Assembly (NCBI GenBank): GCA_029007095.1
Contig: JAQXHF010000027.1
Coordinates: forward strand, 1-47,119
Length of the DNA: 47,119 bases
DNA from: Clostridia bacterium
GTDB lineage: Bacteria > Bacillota > Clostridia > Oscillospirales > Acutalibacteraceae
Direction: 5' to 3'
Shown piece by piece: positions 40,662-47,119 of this stretch (position 1 is its first letter; each line of letters starts with the position of its first letter). The notes beneath the pieces were generated by a model. The model made no database searches. It worked only from the letters and a program-made list of their open reading frames with translations, and was not told the origin of the DNA. Made by a program: the position numbers and the translations under genes.

Positions 40662-41705
40662 ATGGAAAAGGTCAGTGTAAACGCCTCAAAGCAGTATGAT
40701 GTCATAATCGGTTACGATACCATCGCTCTGCTCGGCAGTAAAATTAAAAGTATGTTTCCGTCGTCCAATGTGTGCATTGTTTCGGACGACAGAGTGGCTT
40801 CGTTTCATATTGATAAGGTGAAAGCCATTCTTGACGATAACGGCATAGCTAACGAAGCATTTGTTTTCCCGAACGGAGAGAAATCAAAGTGTCCTCAGGT
40901 GCTTTTTGAGCTTCTTGAATTTCTTGCGGAGAAGCATTTTTCAAGGCGCGATGTACTTGTTGCACTCGGCGGCGGCGTAACCGGCGACCTTACGGGACTT
41001 GCGGCGGCTATGTTTATGAGAGGTATGCACCTGATTCAGATCCCGACAACTCTGCTGGCAATGGTAGATTCCTCTGTTGGCGGAAAAACCGCGGTAAATC
41101 TTGAAGCCGGAAAAAATCTTGCCGGTGTTTTCAATCAGCCCGAATTGGTGCTTTGCGATACTCAGATGCTTCTAACCTTGCCGAAAGAGATTTTTGCGGA
41201 CGGTATGGCTGAGGTTATCAAATACGGCGTTATCGCCGATAAGGAGCTTTTTGAAATCGTCAAAGACGGTGAAATACAGAATAATCTTGAAAAAATCATC
41301 GCACGATGTGTTTCTATCAAGAGAGATATAGTTAACGAGGACGAGTTCGATACAGGCAGACGCCAGCTTCTGAATTTCGGACATACGATAGCTCACGCGA
41401 TTGAAAAGAACAGTAATTTTGAGATAAGCCATGGCAGCGCGGTTGCTGTCGGAATGGTTATAATGTCGGAAGTCGCTTATAAAAACGGACTTACACAGGT
41501 TGATTGCAGCGGTGAAATTATCGACGCGCTTTTAGAAAATCATCTGCCTATAAGCTGTCCGTATAAGAACAGCGAGCTTTACGAAGCAACAATTTCTGAT
41601 AAAAAATGTGCCGGCGGCAGAATTTCTATAATAATCCCGGACGCTATCGGCAAATGTTCGGCTAAAAACATTTCAATAGAAGAATTGAAGGGATTGCTTG
41701 CTTGA
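40662..41705 (+). CDS. aroB: 3-dehydroquinate synthase
   Basis: Second shikimate step: NAD- and metal-dependent cyclisation of DAHP to 3-dehydroquinate. The 347 residues include GGGVTGDLTG, PTTLLAMVDSSVGGKTAVN and NFGHTIAHAIE, which carry the cofactor- and zinc-binding residues. The second ATG is preferred: the ORF-track ATG directly abuts AAAGG, whereas GGGTG lies 5 nt before the one used, and the protein then starts at the family position. The stop TGA overlaps the aroA ATG (TGATG). Confidence 0.94.
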   Translation: MEKVSVNASKQYDVIIGYDTIALLGSKIKSMFPSSNVCIVSDDRVASFHIDKVKAILDDNGIANEAFVFPNGEKSKCPQVLFELLEFLAEKHFSRRDVLVALGGGVTGDLTGLAAAMFMRGMHLIQIPTTLLAMVDSSVGGKTAVNLEAGKNLAGVFNQPELVLCDTQMLLTLPKEIFADGMAEVIKYGVIADKELFEIVKDGEIQNNLEKIIARCVSIKRDIVNEDEFDTGRRQLLNFGHTIAHAIEKNSNFEISHGSAVAVGMVIMSEVAYKNGLTQVDCSGEIIDALLENHLPISCPYKNSELYEATISDKKCAGGRISIIIPDAIGKCSAKNISIEELKGLLA

Positions 41706-42940
41706 TGGATATTAAGATAAATCCGAAAACTCTCTGCGGTTCGGTCGAAGCTCCTGCGTCTAAATCTGTCGCACATCGTATGCTTATATGCGCCGCGCTT
41801 GCCGACGGTAAAAGTACGGTCAGGATAAACGCCGATTCCGAGGATATAGAAGCGACGGCAAACTGCCTGAGATCAATCGGAACTAAAATAGATGTTAACG
41901 GGAGCGAGTGGAGCGTAACTCCGCCGGATAGACTGCCCGAAAAAGCCTTGCTTGACTGCGGAGAAAGCGGTTCGACTTTAAGGTTTATGCTGCCGGTTGC
42001 CGCCGCTCTCGGAATAGAAGCGACCTTCACGGGCAGAGGAAGACTGCCGTCAAGACCGGTGGGAATCCTCCTTGACGCTATGGAACAGCACGGAGTTACG
42101 GTTGTTTCGCGTGATTTCCCGATACATATTAAAGGGCGGCTTCAAAGCGGCGAATATTCCGTCGCAGGAAATGTCAGCTCGCAGTTTATAACAGGTCTGT
42201 TGCTGGCTTTGTCTGTTTGCGACGGAGAGAGCAGAATCAAGCTCATTCCACCGGTGGAATCGCGCTCATATATAAATATAACGCTTAGCGTTTTATCAAA
42301 TTTTGGAGTTAAGGTTAAACAGTTGGAAAACGAGTACATATTAAACGGCGGTTCTTTAAAAAGCGGAGATTTCACGGCCGAGGGAGACTGGTCAAACGCC
42401 GCATTCTGGCTTGCGGCAGGGATTGAAGTGAGCGGACTTAATGCAGATTCAGTACAGGGAGATAAAGCCGTTTTGCGAGAGCTTCATAATTTCGGAGCAG
42501 AAATTACAAACAGCGGAAACTGCTTTAAGGCAGATGTATCAAAGCTTCGCGGGATTCGCATTGACGCTTCGGATATACCCGACCTTGTGCCGATAATATC
42601 GGTGGCGGCAGCCTGTGCGGACGGAGAAACCGTAATATATAACGCGTCCAGGCTTCGCCTTAAAGAGAGCGACAGAATAGAAACCACAGTCCGTCTGATA
42701 AACGACCTCGGCGGCGAAGCGTACGCTACGGATGACGGACTTGTCATAAAAGGAAAGAAAAAACTTACGGGAGGAACGGTTGACGGCTGCGGCGACCACA
42801 GAATAGTGATGTCTGCGGCGATTGCGTCCTGCAAATGCGAAGAAGCGGTTGTAATAAAGGGCGCACAGGCAGTATCAAAATCATATCCTGAGTTTTTCAA
42901 TCGGTTCAATTCTATTGGAGGTGAAGCAGATGTCATGTAG
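41705..42940 (+). CDS. aroA: EPSP synthase (3-phosphoshikimate 1-carboxyvinyltransferase)
   Basis: Sixth shikimate step: joins phosphoenolpyruvate to shikimate-3-phosphate. The 411 residues contain APASKSVAHRML (substrate Lys/Ser), ESGSTLRFMLP, GRGRLPSRPVG, VSSQFITGLLLAL, RLRLKESDRI and DGCGDHRIVMSAA. The ATG overlaps the aroB stop. The segment LDCGESGSTLRF resembles neither the classical glyphosate-sensitive LNAGTA nor CP4 exactly, so the enzyme class is left open. The end overlaps aroC by 11 nt. Confidence 0.95.
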   Translation: MDIKINPKTLCGSVEAPASKSVAHRMLICAALADGKSTVRINADSEDIEATANCLRSIGTKIDVNGSEWSVTPPDRLPEKALLDCGESGSTLRFMLPVAAALGIEATFTGRGRLPSRPVGILLDAMEQHGVTVVSRDFPIHIKGRLQSGEYSVAGNVSSQFITGLLLALSVCDGESRIKLIPPVESRSYINITLSVLSNFGVKVKQLENEYILNGGSLKSGDFTAEGDWSNAAFWLAAGIEVSGLNADSVQGDKAVLRELHNFGAEITNSGNCFKADVSKLRGIRIDASDIPDLVPIISVAAACADGETVIYNASRLRLKESDRIETTVRLINDLGGEAYATDDGLVIKGKKKLTGGTVDGCGDHRIVMSAAIASCKCEEAVVIKGAQAVSKSYPEFFNRFNSIGGEADVM

Positions 42941-44000
42941 CTTCGGAGAAAAATATAAAATTACCATCTTCGGTCAGTCTCATTCTGAGGCTATCGGAGT
43001 TGTTATTGACGGAATACCTGCCGGAATAAAGCTCGATATGGAAAAAATCCTTGCATTTATGGCGAGGCGCGCTCCGGGCGGAAAAGCCTATGCAACGAGA
43101 AGAAATGAATCGGATTACCCGAATATCGTATCAGGCGTAGTTGACGGAGTTACCTGCGGCGCACCGCTGTGCGCTGTGATTGTAAATAGCGACCAACATT
43201 CTTCTGATTATAATAAACTTAAATATCTTCCGAGACCGTCTCACGCCGATTTTGCCGCATATATGAAGCATAACGGCTTTAACGATATTAGAGGCGGCGG
43301 CAATTTTTCCGGCAGAATGACAGCGCCTATGTGTTTTGCAGGCGCGGTTGCAATGCAGATACTTCAAGAAAAAGGAATTACTGTCGGAGCGCATATTTCG
43401 AGTATAGCGGGAATCGCAGATTCTTCATTTGATCCAGTAAATGTTTCCGCTGACGAGCTTAATGAGATAAAAGTTAAGAGCTTCCCTGTAATCGACGGTG
43501 AAAAAGGTGAAGAAATGCTCGCTGAAATCGAAAAGGCGAGAATGTCGCTTGATTCGGTCGGCGGCGTCATTGAATGTGCCGCTGTCGGCCTTAAACCCGG
43601 CATAGGCGAGCCTGTTTTTGACGGAATGGAAAATGTGATAAGCAGTGCTGTCTTTGGCGTACCTGCCGTAAAGGGTATCGAATTCGGAAACGGTTTCGCC
43701 TGCACAAAGCTCAGAGGAAGCGAAAACAACGATCCTTTTGTTATGGATGGCGACGAGGTTAAGACTCTTACTAATAATCACGGCGGAATCCTCGGCGGAA
43801 TTTCATCGGGAATGCCGATTATTTTCCGCGTTGCAATGAAGCCGACCGCTTCTGTTTCGGTCGAGCAGAGGACAGTAAATCTTAAAGAAAAGAAAGAAGA
43901 AAATCTTGTTATCGGCGGCAGACATGATCCGTGCATAGTGCCGAGAGCCGTTCCGTGCATTGAAGCAGCGACGGCGATAGCTATAATAAATCTTCTGTAA
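42930..44000 (+). CDS. aroC: Chorismate synthase
   Basis: Last shikimate step: removes phosphate from EPSP to give chorismate, needing reduced FMN. The 356 residues contain GQSHSEAIGVVIDGIPAG, RRAPGGKAYATRRNESD, DIRGGGNFSGRMTA and the C-terminal GRHDPCIVPRAVPCIEA. The ATG has GGAGGTG 6 nt ahead and lies inside the end of aroA; the ORF-track start 15 nt earlier lacks such a site. No flavin reductase gene is adjacent. A terminator-like hairpin follows. Confidence 0.95.
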   Translation: MSCSFGEKYKITIFGQSHSEAIGVVIDGIPAGIKLDMEKILAFMARRAPGGKAYATRRNESDYPNIVSGVVDGVTCGAPLCAVIVNSDQHSSDYNKLKYLPRPSHADFAAYMKHNGFNDIRGGGNFSGRMTAPMCFAGAVAMQILQEKGITVGAHISSIAGIADSSFDPVNVSADELNEIKVKSFPVIDGEKGEEMLAEIEKARMSLDSVGGVIECAAVGLKPGIGEPVFDGMENVISSAVFGVPAVKGIEFGNGFACTKLRGSENNDPFVMDGDEVKTLTNNHGGILGGISSGMPIIFRVAMKPTASVSVEQRTVNLKEKKEENLVIGGRHDPCIVPRAVPCIEAATAIAIINLL

Positions 44001-44010
44001 AGCTTATAAG

Positions 44011-44050
44011 GCTTGAATGTCGCCGCAACGGCGCTCCTTTCAGGCTTTTT
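44011..44050 (+). terminator. Terminator-like hairpin inside the aromatic operon
   Basis: Outer stem GCTTGAA (44011-44017) with TTCAGGC (44039-44045, one wobble) and inner stem CGCCG/CGGCG (44021-44033), followed by TTTTT. It sits in the 80-nt gap between aroC and pheA, the widest gap in the operon. It may partly terminate or mark an RNA processing site. No clear promoter follows it before pheA. Confidence 0.5.
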
Positions 44051-44080
44051 GCTTTACGGGAAAGGAATTGTGATATAAAT

Positions 44081-45217
44081 ATGGACATTAAGGAACTCAG
44101 GAACGAGATAGACAGCATCGACAGCCAAATCGTCAAACTCTTTGAGCGCAGAATGGAAACGGCGGCACAGATTGCACAGTATAAAAAGGATAACGGTTTG
44201 CCTGTTTATGACCGCAGCCGCGAGCGTGAGGTTATAAACAAGGTAACTTCGATGGTTAAGCCGGAATTCAGCGGATACACAAAGGTTTTTTACCAGACGA
44301 TGTTTGATGTCAGCAGTTCATATCAGCGCAAGATGAATTCGGGCAAGTCAAAGCTCTGCGAAAAGATTGAGCGAATTACTGCCGAAACTCCGCAGATAAG
44401 ACCGGACAGAGCCGTGGTAGCTTGTCAGGGCGTAGAGGGAGCTTATTCACAACACGCCTGCGACAAAATGTTTGCGTATCCGACGATAATGTATTTCAGC
44501 ACCTTTGAGGATGTTTTCAAGGCGGTTAACAGCGGACTTTGCCGCTATGGAGTGCTGCCTGTCGAGAATAGCACGGCAGGTTCGGTAAATCAGGTTTACG
44601 ACCTTATGAGCAAGTACCGTTTTTACATTACCCACAGTATGAAAATGTGTATAGAGCATACTCTGCTCGGCAATGAGGGTGCAGTTGAGAGCGGTTTGAA
44701 AGAAATTTACTCTCACGAGCAGGCGATAAACCAGTGCGCCGATTATATAAACAAACTCGGCGTTAAGGTGAAAATCTGTAAAAATACAGCGGAAGCGGCA
44801 AAACTCGTTGCCGAATCGGGCAGAACCGATGTAGCCGCTATCGGTTCAAAGGACTGTGCAGACCTTTACGGACTCAATATAATTTCGAGCAGTATCCAGA
44901 ATACCGAGAATAATTATACAAGATTTATATGTATTTCAAAAAACCCCGAAATTTATCCGGGCGCAAAAAAGACGAGTATTATGCTGACTCTTGCACATAA
45001 GCCGGGTTCGCTTTACGGCATAATTGCGAGATTTGCCGCACTCGGACTTAACCTGACCAAGCTTGAAAGCCGCCCGATTGCGGGAAGCAATTTTGAGTTT
45101 ATGTTCTACTTTGATATTGATGCCTCCGTTTATTCGCCTGAGCTTAAAGAGCTTATTTCCGAGCTTGAAAATGACGGAGAAGTATTTACCTATCTCGGAA
45201 GCTATACCGAGGACTGA
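44081..45217 (+). CDS. pheA: Bifunctional chorismate mutase / prephenate dehydratase
   Basis: Converts chorismate to prephenate and then phenylpyruvate. The 378 residues comprise an AroQ-type helical mutase (about 1-90, with ELRNEIDSIDSQIVKLFERR and YDRSREREV), a dehydratase domain (about 108-285, with GVEGAYSQHA and PVENSTAGSV) and a C-terminal ACT domain (about 297-375, with KPGSLYGIIARFA and the Phe-binding ESRPI). Because tyrA here lacks a mutase, this mutase should supply prephenate for both Phe and Tyr. A GGGAAAGG site lies about 15 nt upstream of the ATG. Confidence 0.95.
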   Translation: MDIKELRNEIDSIDSQIVKLFERRMETAAQIAQYKKDNGLPVYDRSREREVINKVTSMVKPEFSGYTKVFYQTMFDVSSSYQRKMNSGKSKLCEKIERITAETPQIRPDRAVVACQGVEGAYSQHACDKMFAYPTIMYFSTFEDVFKAVNSGLCRYGVLPVENSTAGSVNQVYDLMSKYRFYITHSMKMCIEHTLLGNEGAVESGLKEIYSHEQAINQCADYINKLGVKVKICKNTAEAAKLVAESGRTDVAAIGSKDCADLYGLNIISSSIQNTENNYTRFICISKNPEIYPGAKKTSIMLTLAHKPGSLYGIIARFAALGLNLTKLESRPIAGSNFEFMFYFDIDASVYSPELKELISELENDGEVFTYLGSYTED

Positions 45218-45231
45218 CGGAGATGATTTAT

Positions 45232-46455
45232 ATGTTCGGTTTGTTGGGCAGAAAATTAGGTCACAGCCTTTCACCGCAGATACACGCCCTCTTCGGGGAC
45301 TACCCCTACGAGCTTTTTTGCAGAGAGCCGGAGGAGCTTGACGACTTTTTTTCTGACAAATCAATAAAAGGCTTTAATGTTACGATTCCGTACAAAGTCA
45401 ATGCTTACGGCTACTGCGACGAGGTTTCCGAGACGGCAAAAAAAATCGGCAGCGTAAATACCGTTATACGCAGAAACGACGGTACGCTGTACGGAGATAA
45501 TACCGATTATTTCGGATTCAGCTATAGGGCGAAAAAAAACGGAGCCGATATCAGGGATAAAAAGGTAATTGTACTCGGAAGCGGTGGCGCAAGCCGTACT
45601 GTGTGCGAGGTTTCCAAGGACAGCGGCGCGGCGCAGACGATAGTTGTCAGCCGTTCGGGTGAAAATAATTACGACAATATCGAGCGAAACTATGACGCCG
45701 ATATCATTGTCAACACTACTCCGGTAGGAATGTACCCCAATAACGGGGAAAGGCTTATTGACCTTTCAAAATTTACTAGATGCCATTGTGTGCTTGACCT
45801 GATTTACAATCCGGCTAAAACGGCGCTTTTGCTCGACACAGAGAAGCTTAATATACCGTGCGGAAACGGATTGACTATGCTCGTAGCTCAGGCTCTGCGC
45901 TCAGCGGAGCAGTTTTTAAATAAAAAATTTGACGACAGCATAATTGACGAGGTATATGAAAAGATAATTTTCGGTCAGAAAAACATCGTTCTTATCGGTA
46001 TGCCCGGCTGCGGTAAATCAACCCTCGGAGAGCTTCTTTCAAAGGAGCTTGGCAGGGAGGTCGTTGACACCGACGCCGAGATAGTTAAAGCCGACGGAAG
46101 AAGCATACCTGAAATATTCAACTCAGACGGAGAAACTGTTTTCCGCGAGCTTGAAGCGAAAGCCGTTGCCGAAACCGGTAAGCAAATCGGTAAAATTATC
46201 GCAACGGGCGGCGGAGCTGTGATGCGCGAGGACAACCGCCGTGCGCTTAAACAGAACGGAACTGTCATTTATCTCAAAAAGCCGCTGTCAGGACTTGCTC
46301 TTGACGGCAGACCTCTTTCAAAAGATGCAGAAGCCGTTGCTAAAATATATGAGACGCGAAAATCTACATACGAAGCGCTTGCCGACTGCACGGTAGATGT
46401 CAGCGCCGATCCTCAAATAACGCTTGGGAGGGTGTTAAAATGCATATCCTTGTAA
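45232..46455 (+). CDS. aroE-aroK: Fused shikimate dehydrogenase-shikimate kinase
   Basis: One polypeptide of 407 residues with two shikimate-pathway enzymes. Residues about 1-240 are AroE: GHSLSPQIHA, FNVTIPYK (catalytic Lys), DNTDYFGF and the NADP motif GSGGASRT. After a short helix, residues about 250-407 are AroK: GMPGCGKST (Walker A, from 256), DTDAEI, FRELEAKA, ATGGGAVMRE and DGRPLS. All key residues of both are present, and there is no internal stop or frameshift. The ATG used has GGAG 9 nt ahead; the ORF-track ATG abuts it. It overlaps aroQ by 16 nt. The fusion would link steps four and five physically. Confidence 0.95.
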   Translation: MFGLLGRKLGHSLSPQIHALFGDYPYELFCREPEELDDFFSDKSIKGFNVTIPYKVNAYGYCDEVSETAKKIGSVNTVIRRNDGTLYGDNTDYFGFSYRAKKNGADIRDKKVIVLGSGGASRTVCEVSKDSGAAQTIVVSRSGENNYDNIERNYDADIIVNTTPVGMYPNNGERLIDLSKFTRCHCVLDLIYNPAKTALLLDTEKLNIPCGNGLTMLVAQALRSAEQFLNKKFDDSIIDEVYEKIIFGQKNIVLIGMPGCGKSTLGELLSKELGREVVDTDAEIVKADGRSIPEIFNSDGETVFRELEAKAVAETGKQIGKIIATGGGAVMREDNRRALKQNGTVIYLKKPLSGLALDGRPLSKDAEAVAKIYETRKSTYEALADCTVDVSADPQITLGRVLKCISL

Positions 46456-46874
46456 TAAACGGGCCGAATCTTAATATGCTCGGCATCCGTGAACCTGATA
46501 TCTACGGCAGGAAAACATATGCGGATCTTTGCGAATTTATAAGCGCTCAAGCCGAAAAAGAAAATGTTGCCGTTGAGTTTTATCAGTCAAATCACGAGGG
46601 CGGAATAGTGGATAAAATTCAGGAGGCTTACGGAAAGGCAGACGGAATTATAATAAATCCGGGAGCTTATACGCACACGAGCGTAGCCATACTCGATGCA
46701 CTCAAAGCCGTCGGCATTCCGACCTGCGAAATTCATATTTCCGATGTCAATGCCAGAGAGCCGTTCCGCAGCATATCGTATGTCGGTATGTATGCGGAAA
46801 AAACATATGCCGGTTACGGCTTCAACGGATATACGATGGCGCTGAGCTATCTCAATGAAAAATACGGAAAATAA
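46440..46874 (+). CDS. aroQ: 3-dehydroquinate dehydratase, type II
   Basis: Third shikimate step, by the anti-elimination (type II) mechanism, working as a dodecamer. The 144 residues contain NGPNLNMLGIREPDIYG (catalytic Arg and Tyr), SNHEGGIVDKIQEA, NPGAYTHTSVAI and EIHISDVNAREPFR (catalytic His). GGGAGGGTG precedes the ATG, which lies inside aroE-aroK. It is the last gene of the aromatic operon; repeat copy B begins 4 nt after its stop codon. With it, all seven steps from DAHP to chorismate are encoded in the operon. Confidence 0.96.
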   Translation: MHILVINGPNLNMLGIREPDIYGRKTYADLCEFISAQAEKENVAVEFYQSNHEGGIVDKIQEAYGKADGIIINPGAYTHTSVAILDALKAVGIPTCEIHISDVNAREPFRSISYVGMYAEKTYAGYGFNGYTMALSYLNEKYGK

Positions 46875-46878
46875 CCGC

Positions 46879-47119
46879 AAAAGGGGATGTAAAAAAAGCG
46901 AAGACCGTATAAAACCGTATAACACAAGGGGTTCTTATTCTGTATCGGAAACTGTAAGAACCCCCATAAAATTACATTAAAGTGTAAAATGTAAATATTT
47001 TTATGTTTTATACTACGAACAAACTTCGCCACTCGGCGTACCTTTGTACGCCGTCGGGCAGACAAAATCAAGGCAAAAGCCTTAATTTTGCTCAGTTTGT
47101 CCGTTCTTCATCTTTTTTT
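46879..47119 (+). repeat. Structured intergenic repeat, copy B (after aroQ; runs to window edge)
   Basis: Second copy of the element at 23914-24150, inverted relative to it but in the same orientation relative to its upstream gene. The 12-bp stem shows a compensatory change: an A-T pair in copy A (CAAGAC/GTCTTG) is G-C here (AAGGC/GCCTT), and another C-G pair is T-G. The 8-bp CGGCGTAC/GTACGCCG stem and the closing 10-bp stem are unchanged. The GGGG hairpin is a perfect 10-bp stem here and a bulged one in copy A. The element ends in TTTTTTT at the window edge, so its far boundary cannot be seen. Confidence 0.85.

Noticed and set aside
46847-47071. 74-aa minus-strand ORF in repeat copy B
   Set aside because: The frame is not preserved in copy A because of small insertions, while the stems are preserved; this argues for structure, not coding.
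1-47119. CRISPR arrays, insertion sequences, prophage or att sites
   Set aside because: No repeat-spacer pattern, transposase, integrase or phage structural gene was found; the only long repeat is the intergenic element pair.

Overview
The window reads as chromosomal DNA of an anaerobic, probably gut-dwelling Clostridia, most likely near Ruminococcaceae/Oscillospiraceae. That placement is inferred from gene content: a NADH-linked [FeFe]-hydrogenase operon, a NifS-NifU-MnmA cluster, cytosolic GH38 mannosidase, GPH sugar transporter, AG-rich Shine-Dalgarno sites and consensus sigma-A promoters. No phage, insertion sequence, CRISPR array or rRNA is visible. Coding density is high and every CDS appears intact.

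Layout. 1-5.5 kb: trpS faces a HAD phosphatase and an ArsC/Spx-like protein; a tRNA-Thr(CGT); then nifS-nifU-mnmA (sulfur transfer to Fe-S clusters and tRNA). 5.5-11 kb: a lipoprotein, a membrane-embedded M28 peptidase, a VanY-type carboxypeptidase, and prfB with a cyclase-family hydrolase and a sugar-phosphate transferase behind it. 11-16.8 kb: a RING/DUF2628 membrane protein, a Na/Pi cotransporter, galU with a GT2 glycosyltransferase, and a membrane acyltransferase. 16.8-24 kb: aldo/keto reductase, nagB plus a GPH symporter, a DEDDh exonuclease, and a GH38 alpha-mannosidase under a consensus promoter with a palindrome over its -35. 24-29 kb: rarA and two tandem acyl-CoA synthetase paralogues. 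29-34.2 kb: the trimeric hydrogenase operon (NuoE-like, HATPase, small 2Fe-2S protein, NuoF-like, [FeFe] catalytic subunit). 34.3-38.5 kb: a heterodimeric ABC exporter and trmO. 38.5-46.9 kb: one operon carrying all seven shikimate-pathway activities plus prephenate dehydrogenase and chorismate mutase/prephenate dehydratase.

Three things stand out. First, the aromatic operon starts with a 19-codon leader peptide containing YFYFYF, followed by mutually exclusive antiterminator and terminator hairpins: a classical ribosome-mediated attenuator. This gene is too short for the ORF track. Second, shikimate dehydrogenase and shikimate kinase are fused in one polypeptide. Third, a structured element of about 240 bp occurs twice, immediately after the stop codons of rarA and aroQ, in the same orientation relative to each gene. 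It has a three-way-junction-like fold and a compensatory base-pair change between copies. I do not recognise the family. It is the best candidate here for an undescribed element.

Promoters, terminators and folds were read by eye from hexamers and inverted repeats; no folding, homology search or expression data were available.
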